Shown here: piece by piece, positions 16,694 to 24,129 of the stretch | How the letters are laid out: each line of letters opens with the position of its first letter | How positions within the stretch are numbered: the first letter of the stretch is position 1 | NCBI GenBank assembly: GCA_020444325.1 | Contig: JAHLLD010000002.1 | Span: 62,001-126,000 of the forward strand | DNA length: 64,000 bases | Direction: 5' to 3' | Source: a bacterium | Lineage (GTDB): Bacteria; Bacteroidota; Ignavibacteria; SZUA-365 | Program-made: the position numbers and the translations under genes | The notes under the pieces: model-generated | What the model saw: only the letters and a program-made list of their open reading frames with translations | Told to the model about the DNA's origin: nothing | Database searches by the model: none

Positions 16694-16728
16694 AGCGCTC
16701 CAGTTCACGCACACTGGAGCGCTTTTTT
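16694..16728 (+). terminator. Intrinsic terminator of the redox operon
   Basis: An 11-bp stem AGCGCTCCAGT / ACTGGAGCGCT with an 8-nt loop is followed by six T. It lies 40 nt after the stop of the fusion gene. Confidence 0.9.
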
Positions 16729-16757
16729 ATATACGATGGCGATGGCGAGAGCGAAAT

Positions 16758-16890
16758 CGATCGTCGAAATCGAAATCGATCGTCGAAATCGAAATCGATC
16801 GTCGAAATCGAAATCGATCATCGAAATCGAAATCGATCATCGAAATCGAAATCGATCATCGAAATCGAAATCGATCATCGAAATCGAAAT
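16758..16890. repeat. Seven-copy 19-bp tandem repeat
   Basis: Seven head-to-tail copies of CGATCGTCGAAATCGAAAT. The first three have CGATCGT and the last four CGATCAT, so the array grew by block duplication. Within the unit there is a 6-bp sub-rhythm (GAAATC). There are no spacers. As 19 is not a multiple of three, the array is open in every frame on this strand (EIEID, RRNRNR, SSKSKS), which makes false reading frames. It lies between the operon terminator and the next gene. Confidence 0.95.
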
Positions 16891-16970
16891 CGCCCTCGCC
16901 CTCGTATTCAAATCTCCCTTTCCTGGTATCCCATATCCTGCTATCTTATTCCTTACACCACAGTACGACA

Positions 16971-17501
16971 ATGCGCATATTATCCCATTTTACATACAGG
17001 CCCGACCGCTGGCGACAGCTGGTGTGGTTTTGTGTGTTGCTGCTTTGCTGCGCGACGGTTGCGAGTGCGCAGGACAAGCAGAAGCTGTACGATCCGGAAG
17101 CGGATGCGATGGCGCAGGTGGATGAGGCGGTGCATCGTGCTGAGCGGGAGCAGAAGCATGTTCTGATTCAGGTTGGCGGTAACTGGTGCAGCTGGTGCCG
17201 AAAGCTGGACAGAACGATGTCGGCGAACAGGGTGATTGATTCGCTGCTGCAGACCGACTATGTGCTGCTGCGTGTGAACTACAGCAAGGAAAACCGGAAT
17301 ATGGACGTTATGGAGCGGCTCGCCTGGCCGCAGCGTTTCGGTTTCCCGGTTCTTGTGGTGCTGGACGGTGAAGGGACGCGGCTGCATACGCAGGACAGCG
17401 GCCTTCTCGAAAAGAACGGGGGACATGATCCGGAAGCGGTAGCACGCTTTCTGAAATTGTGGAGCCCATCAGCACTCGCTGCGGAGAGTTACAGAAAATA
17501 A
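16971..17501 (+). CDS. Secreted thioredoxin-like protein with CSWC motif
   Basis: A 176-residue protein with a signal peptide (hydrophobic residues about 15-32, then ASAQ) and a thioredoxin fold. The active-site motif is WCSWC near residue 74, preceded by the strand KHVLIQVGG, and a cis-proline loop FGFPVLVVLD lies near 125. It fits the thioredoxin_7/DUF255-like group of periplasmic or surface thiol-disulfide proteins. Probable role: reducing or isomerising disulfides in exported proteins. The CSWC dipeptide differs from CGPC of thioredoxin. It stands alone after the tandem repeat array. Confidence 0.82.
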   Translation: MRILSHFTYRPDRWRQLVWFCVLLLCCATVASAQDKQKLYDPEADAMAQVDEAVHRAEREQKHVLIQVGGNWCSWCRKLDRTMSANRVIDSLLQTDYVLLRVNYSKENRNMDVMERLAWPQRFGFPVLVVLDGEGTRLHTQDSGLLEKNGGHDPEAVARFLKLWSPSALAAESYRK

Positions 17502-17590
17502 TCCGCTGCTGCACGTGCAGGCGTGCAACAAGCGGAGTATTGTGCTGTATATGAGGAAGGGGAATGATATCAGTCAGAATGTGATGAGCC

Positions 17591-18538
17591 ATGCCTTACA
17601 AACAACCACCGCTGCAACCCGACGAACAAACCGCTCGCAGCATATTTGATCGTAATATCACAAACAGTATGGCCGTGAACAGCGGCGCGTTCGAGGAAGT
17701 ACTCGCGGATATTATCACACAGCTCGAATCACCACCGAAAATTGGTGATCGCTATCTCACGGCCTGGGATATGGCGAGACGTATCGCCGAAGCCATGACA
17801 GAAGGCTTCGCCGGCCTTCCACCGAACGGGTTTGATTTTGCATGCTGGCTCTGGGAAGCCGCACCGCTGCATGTCGTCGAAATCCCGCAGGCGAATTCCA
17901 TCGGGATTTCGCATGGGTATCGATACGGGGTCATTCATCTGCGGAAAATTGCGGCCATGATTGCCGGACATTACGTGCAGCAGCAGCCGCAGAAAGCGTC
18001 CGTGGTGATTGAACTCATCGATATGAGCGTCGACTGGGTGGATGCCAGGAATCTGATCAACTACGCGATGATTGACTACTACACGCAGCATTTCGTGCTC
18101 GAATATCAGAACCTTCAGGAATTACTGGACCATCCGCGCGTCTGGCGAAAGCTGATTCCGCTCGGTGTCGCAGCGCGTATCGTCGGTACGCAGCCATCGC
18201 TCACACCCAGCGCATTCGATCTCGTGGCAGGTGCCTGCGGCTACATGGATGATGAACGCGTGTACGACGCCATGCGCTACGTCCTGCGCGTCGGTGGCCT
18301 GTACGGGGATCAGAAGAGCGTTCTCGCTTTCCTCTCAAGCCTGCGCACATCGACGCAGAAGGAGGTCCGCGGACTCGTCTGCGATTTCATCCGTAACCCC
18401 AAGCTGCGCTGGGATCATGTCTCCCGAGAGGATGTAACCTCGATGCTGCTCTCCTGGAAGAACGGAAGTGACGCGACACTCGAAAACAGCTGCATCGATG
18501 CTGCCCTGCAGCGTCTTGTCGTTGCGAAAGCCGGCTGA
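17591..18538 (+). CDS. Helical protein of unknown function
   Basis: A 315-residue cytoplasmic protein without signal sequence or membrane segment. It is mostly alpha-helical by composition, and the second half (for example VWRKLIPLGVAARIVG) looks like HEAT-type repeats, a little like AlkD DNA-alkylation-repair proteins, but I do not see enough to assign it. The start at 17591 has no strong ribosome site. It lies 89 nt after the thioredoxin-like gene and ends before a bidirectional terminator. Confidence 0.65.
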   Translation: MPYKQPPLQPDEQTARSIFDRNITNSMAVNSGAFEEVLADIITQLESPPKIGDRYLTAWDMARRIAEAMTEGFAGLPPNGFDFACWLWEAAPLHVVEIPQANSIGISHGYRYGVIHLRKIAAMIAGHYVQQQPQKASVVIELIDMSVDWVDARNLINYAMIDYYTQHFVLEYQNLQELLDHPRVWRKLIPLGVAARIVGTQPSLTPSAFDLVAGACGYMDDERVYDAMRYVLRVGGLYGDQKSVLAFLSSLRTSTQKEVRGLVCDFIRNPKLRWDHVSREDVTSMLLSWKNGSDATLENSCIDAALQRLVVAKAG

Positions 18539-18561
18539 AACTTCCCTCATACCCGAAAATG

Positions 18562-18601
18562 GAAAGCGTCATGTCCCGTCTGATCGGAACATGACGCTTT
18601 C
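18562..18601. terminator. Bidirectional terminator between convergent genes
   Basis: A 12-bp stem AAAGCGTCATGT / ACATGACGCTTT with A-rich and T-rich flanks lies between the plus-strand unknown gene and the minus-strand purM, so it can serve both. Confidence 0.8.
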
Positions 18602-18624
18602 ATATTCATCCAAAAGCGTGCAGG

Positions 18625-19620
18625 TCAGGCAGCAACCACTTCGCCCATTATGACCGGCTGCTCGTCCGCAAGTGTGGACATCAATCCATCCGCCGCGTCT
18701 TTGTCAACAATACAGATCATGCCAATGCCGAGGTTGAATGTGCGACGCATGTCCTCTTCCGGCACTTTGCCGAGTTCCTGAATCATCGAGAAGATGCGTG
18801 GACGCTCCCAGGCGTCCCATGCGACACGCAGGGCGAGCTGCTCAGGCATCACACGTGAGGTATTGCCAATGATCCCGCCTCCTGTGACATGGGAGAGCCC
18901 GTGGATGGTGCCCTCGGAGAGCAGGGGAAACAGGGGCTGATAATACGACCGGTGCACAGCAAGAAGGGCATCGGCCAGCGTCCCGCCGAGATCATCGAAA
19001 TGTGCGTCTATGGCGAAGTGAGGCAGCAGGGCTGCACGGGCCAGAGAATATCCGTTGGTATGCAGTCCCGTCGAGGGGAGTCCGATCAGGACATCGCCTT
19101 CGCGGACGTTTTCCCTCCGCAGGATGCTCGATTTTTCAACCAGTCCCACGATTGTCCCGGCAATATCATACTCCGTCGGAGCGTACATACCCGGCATCTC
19201 CGCCGTTTCTCCGCCGATCAGCGCACAGCCGTTTTCGCTGCATGCCTTGACAAAACCATTGATAACCTGTTCCGCCACGTCCGGATTCAATGTCCCGGTG
19301 GCGAAGTAGTCCATGAAAAACAGCGGCTTGGCACCGGTGGTCAGAATGTCGTTAACGCAGTGATTCACCAGATCCTGTCCCACGGTATCGTGACGGTCCG
19401 CCAGCGCTGCAATCTTCAGCTTGGTACCGACGCCGTCAACGCTGGATACCAGAACGGGTTCACGATAATCGGTGAAAGATGCATCGAAAAGGGCGCCGAA
19501 GCCTCCAATACCGGTCAAGACGCGCGGTCCGTGCGTGCTTTTGACATTCCCGGAAATGCGGCGGACCAGTTCTTCCCCCGAATCGATGTCCACCCCGGCA
19601 TTCTTGTAGGTCAAAGTCAA
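18625..19620 (-). CDS. purM: Phosphoribosylformylglycinamidine cyclo-ligase (AIR synthetase)
   Basis: A 331-residue enzyme of purine synthesis that closes the imidazole ring of AIR using ATP. Diagnostic features: N-terminus LTYKNAGVDIDSGEELV, then GIGGFGALFD, SSVDGVGTKLKIA, HCVNDILTTGAKPLFFMDY, the GGETAEMPGMY block, GLPSTGLHTNGYSLAR, HVTGGGIIGN and FNLGIGM. Length is normal. The start is TTG at 19618-19620: it has GGAG eight bases upstream, and the only nearby ATG (out of frame) ends after four codons. A TTG start may lower expression. The gene stands alone between two terminators. Confidence 0.96.
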   Translation of the reverse strand: MTLTYKNAGVDIDSGEELVRRISGNVKSTHGPRVLTGIGGFGALFDASFTDYREPVLVSSVDGVGTKLKIAALADRHDTVGQDLVNHCVNDILTTGAKPLFFMDYFATGTLNPDVAEQVINGFVKACSENGCALIGGETAEMPGMYAPTEYDIAGTIVGLVEKSSILRRENVREGDVLIGLPSTGLHTNGYSLARAALLPHFAIDAHFDDLGGTLADALLAVHRSYYQPLFPLLSEGTIHGLSHVTGGGIIGNTSRVMPEQLALRVAWDAWERPRIFSMIQELGKVPEEDMRRTFNLGIGMICIVDKDAADGLMSTLADEQPVIMGEVVAA

Positions 19621-19783
19621 TTGCTGTTCTCCATTGAATACAAAAAAGCAAATTAGACGTCACACGTGTCAGAAGCAAGAAAGGGACACAGATATTGCGT
19701 AGGGGTGAAATAAAATCAGCGAAAACAGCCCAAAATAGAGAGGAACTAAAAAAAATAGCATAGAGGGTTGAATATTTATCACA

Positions 19784-19800
19784 TGTGACATATATTCACA
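19784..19800. promoter_or_regulatory. CRP/FNR-like dyad upstream of a candidate RNA
   Basis: TGTGACATATATTCACA has the half-sites TGTGA and TCACA of the CRP family but with a 7-bp rather than 6-bp spacer. It overlaps the palindrome TCACATGTGA (19779-19788). It lies about 55-70 bp before the predicted start of the candidate RNA. Pattern only. Confidence 0.25.
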
Positions 19801-19816
19801 GCAGTTGATATCGAGA

Positions 19817-19848
19817 TTGTAGCTTTTGCCTATTCGTATATAGATTTT
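19817..19848 (+). promoter_or_regulatory. Candidate promoter of the structured RNA
   Basis: TTG at 19817-19819 and TAGATTTT at 19841-19848 are spaced by 21 bp within an AT-rich stretch, near the Bacteroidota consensus. The predicted transcription start is about 19854. Confidence 0.35.
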
Positions 19849-19854
19849 TGTTAT

Positions 19855-20008
19855 TGAAAATCCGGTCCCGTTACGGATCGGGTGGCCACACAGAAAGTGG
19901 TTTCGAGGTTATCATGGTTGCTTCGAAACCCATTCCGATGGCGCTTACTGAGTAAAGCGGCATCACCTCGTGGATGAAACGTCCCGTTGGCGCGGGACGT
20001 TTTTTTAT
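19855..20008 (+). ncRNA. Candidate structured RNA, about 150 nt
   Basis: This gap has no conserved gene but shows an RNA-like layout. The first hairpin, ATCCG / CGGAT (19860-19878), has the 9-nt loop GTCCCGTTA. CCAC / GTGG follows near 19885-19900. GGTTTCGA / TCGAAACC (19899-19930) encloses a possible start codon. CATC / GATG lies near 19961-19976. The strong terminator ACGTCCCG / CGGGACGT with seven T ends at about 20008. A 13-codon reading frame (19914-19955, MVASKPIPMALTE) lies inside. It does not contain the SRP RNA core and I cannot match it to tmRNA or RNase P. It could be 6S-like or a new family. Confidence 0.45.
19978..20008 (+). terminator. Intrinsic terminator of the candidate RNA
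   Basis: The stem ACGTCCCG / CGGGACGT (19979-19986 with 19993-20000) and a run of seven T. Confidence 0.88.
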
Positions 20009-20088
20009 ACACTTTTGGAAAGCAGGGATTGAAGGAATTGAGAGGACGATTCTCCCGGGCCTTCACCAGTAGCGTTTCATCTGAAGTG

Positions 20089-20121
20089 AAAAAAAAGCCG
20101 GCACGATTGTACCGGCTTCCT
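20089..20121 (-). terminator. Terminator of tRNA-Gly
   Basis: Read on the minus strand, AAGCCGGTAC / GTGCCGGCTT forms a hairpin followed by eight T, 11 nt after the tRNA 3' end. Confidence 0.85.
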
Positions 20122-20131
20122 GGAAAGGGTG

Positions 20132-20204
20132 AGCGGGAGACGGGACTCGAACCCGCGACATTCAGCTTGGGAAGCTGACACTCTACCAACTGAGTTACAC
20201 CCGC
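20132..20204 (-). tRNA. tRNA-Gly (anticodon CCC)
   Basis: A 73-nt tRNA on the minus strand. The acceptor stem GCGGGTG pairs with CTCCCGC (one U-U mismatch). The D arm contains AGTTGGTAGA, the anticodon stem TCAGC/GCTGA holds loop TTCCCAA with anticodon CCC, and the T arm contains GGTTCGAGTCC. CCA is not encoded. Confidence 0.93.
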
Positions 20205-20346
20205 GATATCTGGAGAGAATATAGATGCTTTCTCCCTGGCAGTCAAGATTGGACTCAACTTTCTGCGGGGAAAACTATCCGATATTGGCATGCATTCCCA
20301 CAAATCATTATGTTTGCCTCGACATCTACCACACAGCACCGCGAAT

Positions 20347-22341
20347 ATGCCACAACCCACACTTCGCGAACGTCTCCGGTACAGAAGTGACCAATTCTTC
20401 CAGTCCGGTTTCACTCTTCAGCTTTTCATTTCCTCCCTGATCGTCGTCGCCGTTGTCCTGGTGTTCTTCATCATTGTTGAGGTATTCCAGGTGACTCCGG
20501 GACCAGACTACGGGGCGGACCCAACAGGTGAGGGACCGTACTGGCCGTCGGTGCGTCTCTGGTGGGTGATTACGCATATACTCGAAACCTACTGGCTGGA
20601 GACGGGGACCTTTCCCCAGATTCTGGCGACCCTTCTCACACTGTTCAATTTCCTCGTTTTCGCAGCGATTATCGGTCTCGTCGGTTCACGCATCCAGCAG
20701 CGGCTAGAGCAGCTGCGGCGGGGCACTTCACGGGTCGTGGAAGAGGGACATATTGTTATCCTCGGATGGAGCGGGAAAGTCGTTCCCATTATCCGTGAAC
20801 TTCAGGCGGGTATTGAGAACAGGAAGCAGGTGTATGTACTGCATACCGGAATGCAGATTGACGATGTCGAGACCAGGATGCGGAGAACTTTCGGCAGGGG
20901 ACGCAGGACCCGATGGGTCATCCGGCAGGGTTCGATGACGGATATCAAAGATCTCGAAGTGCTCAGCATCGAAAGGGCAAGGGTCGTTGTCGTTCTGCAG
21001 CGTGACGAGGGCTCGGAGCAGGGCGATGCCCAGGTCGTCAAGAGCGTCATGGCTGCTGCGCATATTATCCGAGACGCCGCGCCTGATGACCGGCGTAAGC
21101 CGCAATTGATTGCGGAAATCCTTCATCCCTCAATGGCGCGCCTTGCACGGGCAGCTGCTGGCGATGTCCCTATCAGCATCGTCGAGCCGCTTGAACAGCT
21201 GAGCAAGATCATCCTGCAGACGGCACGGCAGCACGGACTCGTGGATGTCTACCGTGAGGTATTCTCGCATACAGGGAACGAGGTACATATCGCCGCGGCT
21301 CCTCAGCTCGAAGGACGTACATGGGAGGAGGCCGTGTTCTCCTACCGCAGCGCCATTCCCCTCGGCATCTACAGGGATGGCATGGTGCGGCTGCTGCCGG
21401 CATCCGCTGCCGCGGATTTTCGTCTGCGGAAGGAGGATCAGATCATCGCGCTCTCACGCAACGAGAAAGGGATGCGCTGCGCCGATCCGGAACTCCCTGC
21501 TACAGCACCGACACCCAACGGTGGAACTGTTCCGGAGGCTGCGCCAGTCAGGCATGTGCTGCTGCTCGGGTGGAATGCAAAAGTGCTGCCATTGTTGAAA
21601 GAATACGCCGCGTATGCCCGCGCTCTCGGCAGCTCTTTTTCCATGAAAATTGTCAGTCCTGCAATCCCCGATGATATCTCTGCCGATGTCCTGCAGCACG
21701 CTTCCGGCAGTGGACACGAGCTTGCCGTCACCATCACACGCGAAGATTATCTTCGGGAAGGTGTACTCGAGGCGCTGCTCCCGTCAGGATTCGATGCGAT
21801 TATTGTTCTCGGTGATGTGTGGAAGGACAGTCTCGTCGAGGACCCGGATACGAGAGTGATTATGACACTGCTGCTGCTGCGTTCACAGGGTACTGCACCG
21901 TTGCCGTCAGGGGAGGCGCAGGAGGGAATGGCACGGACTGGTTCCAGAAAAATCGTCGGAGAAATTCTCAATCTTTCAAACAAGGAACTGGCGGAATCGA
22001 CCGGCACCGTGCGGGATGTGATCATCAGCAATGATCTTGTCAGTCGTATTATCGCGCAGGTCAGCAGGGACAGACGACTCGAGCATGTGCTGCGTGACCT
22101 GATGGATGAGGAAGGGGCCGAGATCTACTTCAAGCATGCACTGCGTTATGTCCGCGACGACGCGGTTGTGACTTTTGACCAGCTGTTGCGCGCGTCTATC
22201 AGCAAGGGTGAGATAGCAATCGGGTATTGCGAAGATGATCCGGTGAGCGGTGAGCGATCAGTGGAGCTGAATCCCGATCGCAGGCACCGGATCCGCATAC
22301 ATGAACGGTTGCACCTGGTGGTGCTGGCCGACAGGGAGTAG
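20347..22341 (+). CDS. CASTOR/POLLUX-type RCK-domain ion channel-like protein
   Basis: A 664-residue membrane protein. It has a transmembrane helix at about residues 23-46, an extracytoplasmic segment, a second helix at about 90-118, and then two nucleotide-binding RCK/TrkA-like modules. The family hallmark (I/L)LGW(S/N).K(V)(V/L)P appears twice: VILGWSGKVVPII near residue 137 and LLGWNAKVLPLL near 410. Plant homologues conduct ions across the nuclear envelope and bacterial members are thought to be ligand-gated channels. I do not see a TVGYG-type filter between the helices. The ATG at 20347 opens the protein; codons upstream are not conserved in character. It converges on a potassium channel gene. 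Confidence 0.85.
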   Translation: MPQPTLRERLRYRSDQFFQSGFTLQLFISSLIVVAVVLVFFIIVEVFQVTPGPDYGADPTGEGPYWPSVRLWWVITHILETYWLETGTFPQILATLLTLFNFLVFAAIIGLVGSRIQQRLEQLRRGTSRVVEEGHIVILGWSGKVVPIIRELQAGIENRKQVYVLHTGMQIDDVETRMRRTFGRGRRTRWVIRQGSMTDIKDLEVLSIERARVVVVLQRDEGSEQGDAQVVKSVMAAAHIIRDAAPDDRRKPQLIAEILHPSMARLARAAAGDVPISIVEPLEQLSKIILQTARQHGLVDVYREVFSHTGNEVHIAAAPQLEGRTWEEAVFSYRSAIPLGIYRDGMVRLLPASAAADFRLRKEDQIIALSRNEKGMRCADPELPATAPTPNGGTVPEAAPVRHVLLLGWNAKVLPLLKEYAAYARALGSSFSMKIVSPAIPDDISADVLQHASGSGHELAVTITREDYLREGVLEALLPSGFDAIIVLGDVWKDSLVEDPDTRVIMTLLLLRSQGTAPLPSGEAQEGMARTGSRKIVGEILNLSNKELAESTGTVRDVIISNDLVSRIIAQVSRDRRLEHVLRDLMDEEGAEIYFKHALRYVRDDAVVTFDQLLRASISKGEIAIGYCEDDPVSGERSVELNPDRRHRIRIHERLHLVVLADRE

Positions 22342-22375
22342 CGCGCCGTCCTGACGTGGGACAGGAGCGGGAATG

Positions 22376-23383
22376 CTACTCTTTCCCTACGCCCAGAAGG
22401 GTGGCCAGCCGGTCGAGGTGATGGGCGAATCCGATACAGATGAGCATTGCTCCCGTTTCGAGTACCGTGTCGGGTGAAGGATTGTACTCGAATTCTCCAT
22501 CCGCCTTTTTTATGGCCAGGACGATGATGTTGAGTTCGGCACGGATGTCGGTATCGCGCAGTGCCTTGTTGGCGTAGACACAGCTGTCCGTCACCTGCAG
22601 CGATTCGATTTCGAGATTCTGCGTGCTTTCATCCCTTGCCGCACTGACCACATCCATGAAATTCACGACATGGGGACGCACAACACTGTTGGCGATGTAC
22701 CGGCCGCCGAGTTCATAGGGGGATATGACTTTGTCGGCACCGGCCTGGAGAAGCTTGTTGGAAGATGCCGCATCACCCGCGCGTGCAACGATACGAATAT
22801 CCCTGTTCAGATTGCGGACAGACAGTGTGACGTAGACGTTATCCGCATTCGTCGGCAGCGTGGCTACGACAGTCGAGGCATCATCGATGCCTCCCTTGCG
22901 AAGCGCTTCGTCATCTGTCGCGTTCCCCTGCACGTAAAGGAATCCCATCCCATCGAGTATCTCAATGACGTCGGGATCGTGTTCGATCACCACGAAGCGC
23001 ACACCGCGTGCGGCCAGTTGCGTGGCAACCTGTCGGCCGATTCGTCCGTAACCGCAGAGAATAACGTGTCCTGTCAGTTTTGCTATGCTCCGTTCCATGC
23101 GCTTTCTCTTGAATACAATCGTACTGATGAAATATTCGATGGCCTGCGTAACCGCATATGCGACGCTGCCGATTCCCGCAATGATGAGGAAGATGGTGAA
23201 TAGTTTCCCGGCGTCGCTCAACGGAGCGACTTCACGGTATCCGACGGTACCCAACGTGATCACTGCCATGTACAGGGCGTCAATGAACACGTACCCTTCA
23301 AGCAGCATATAGCCGCCGGTCCCTATGACCAGGAGGCTGACCATGAAGGAGAGGGCGATGATGACTTTTTTGAACGGGGTCAC
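22376..23383 (-). CDS. Two-helix potassium channel with RCK (TrkA-N, TrkA-C) domains
   Basis: A 335-residue channel. Two membrane helices (about residues 7-29 and 60-90) flank the pore loop ITLGTVGYREV; the third filter glycine of TVGYG is replaced by Arg. An RCK domain follows with the Rossmann motif ILCGYGRIGRQVATQL near residue 110, a D/E-rich nucleotide site (VVIEHDPD), and a C-terminal TrkA-C domain from about 245 (LEIESLQVTDSCVYANKALRD). It should form a tetrameric channel gated by cytoplasmic ligands. The start is GTG at 23381-23383 with AGGAAG before it. It is 68 nt behind the response regulator gene and is probably in the same operon. Confidence 0.92.
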   Translation of the reverse strand: MTPFKKVIIALSFMVSLLVIGTGGYMLLEGYVFIDALYMAVITLGTVGYREVAPLSDAGKLFTIFLIIAGIGSVAYAVTQAIEYFISTIVFKRKRMERSIAKLTGHVILCGYGRIGRQVATQLAARGVRFVVIEHDPDVIEILDGMGFLYVQGNATDDEALRKGGIDDASTVVATLPTNADNVYVTLSVRNLNRDIRIVARAGDAASSNKLLQAGADKVISPYELGGRYIANSVVRPHVVNFMDVVSAARDESTQNLEIESLQVTDSCVYANKALRDTDIRAELNIIVLAIKKADGEFEYNPSPDTVLETGAMLICIGFAHHLDRLATLLGVGKE

Positions 23384-23451
23384 GTGAGGCTTCCTGCACT
23401 CATGGGGAATTCATGCAAAAGATAGAGGGAGCCCGGGGAATATCATAACCG

Positions 23452-24129
23452 TCAGCCGATGAATTTGTATCCCGCCGTGTGCACGGTCACGAGATGTTGT
23501 GGAGATGAAGGGGTTTCCTCGATTTTTTTCCGCAGGGAGAGAATGTAGTTGTCCACCGTGCGTGTGGTTGGATATTGATCATATCCCCACACATCATCGA
23601 GCAGCATGTCCCTCGTCACGACTTCATTCCTGTGCACGATGAAGTACTTGAGTACTTCGAATTCCCGTGCGCTGAGGTCGACCCTTTCGCCTTTCTTCGT
23701 CGCTTCACAAGTCTTGAGGTTGACCCAGAGATCCCCGGTCGTGAATTCTTCGGGGGTCTGCAGATCGGGGGCGCGGCGCAGGAGCGCCTTCACGCGTGCA
23801 TGCAGTTCCCGGAGGGAAAATGGCTTGGTCATGTAATCGTCCGCCCCGAGTTCAAGTCCGAGCACCTTGTCCATCTCCGCACTTTTACTGGTCAGCATCA
23901 GGATGGGAGTCGTGACGTCTTTACCGCGGAGATCTCTGCAGATCTCCTCCCCGTTTTTTGAGGGGAGCATGAGGTCGAGAATGATGATGTCGGGGCGCAG
24001 CTTCAGGGCTTGCTGGTATCCGGCCTCACCGTCCATTTCCTTGTGTACCTCGTAATGCTCGGCGGTAAAACTTGCCTCCAGTCCGGTGATAATGGCGGGA
24101 TCGTCTTCGATGATCAGGACACGTTTCAT
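23452..24129 (-). CDS. OmpR/PhoB-family response regulator
   Basis: A 225-residue transcription factor. The receiver domain (1-118) has the acidic pair IEDD, the phosphorylated Asp in IIILDLMLPSKNG (about residue 51), the Ser/Thr switch (MLTSKSAE) and the Lys in YMTKPF (about 101). The winged-helix DNA-binding domain (130-225) has LSAREFEVLKYF, VVTRDMLLDDVWG, the recognition helix region TRTVDNYILSLRKKIE and the wing VHTAGYKFIG. It overlaps the upstream kinase gene by four bases (ATGA), which implies translational coupling and a cognate pair. Targets are unknown; the co-located potassium channel is a candidate. Confidence 0.95.
   Translation of the reverse strand: MKRVLIIEDDPAIITGLEASFTAEHYEVHKEMDGEAGYQQALKLRPDIIILDLMLPSKNGEEICRDLRGKDVTTPILMLTSKSAEMDKVLGLELGADDYMTKPFSLRELHARVKALLRRAPDLQTPEEFTTGDLWVNLKTCEATKKGERVDLSAREFEVLKYFIVHRNEVVTRDMLLDDVWGYDQYPTTRTVDNYILSLRKKIEETPSSPQHLVTVHTAGYKFIG

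Noticed and set aside
13199-16714. A 1171-codon open frame on the minus strand opposite the fusion protein
   Set aside because: It is antisense to a gene with many exact family motifs, has no ribosome site or recognisable domain, and results from the codon bias of the plus-strand gene.
16758-16890. CRISPR or iteron origin of replication
   Set aside because: No spacers, and no replication initiator, dnaA boxes or parAB nearby; it is a simple tandem repeat.
16736-17166. Open frames through the 19-bp tandem repeat
   Set aside because: They consist of the repeat read in different frames (EIEID, RRNRNR, SSKSKS) and run out of frame into the thioredoxin-like gene; not proteins.
19851-20414. A 187-codon minus-strand frame over the RNA candidate and tRNA-Gly
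   Set aside because: It contains the whole tRNA and two terminators, so it cannot be a gene.
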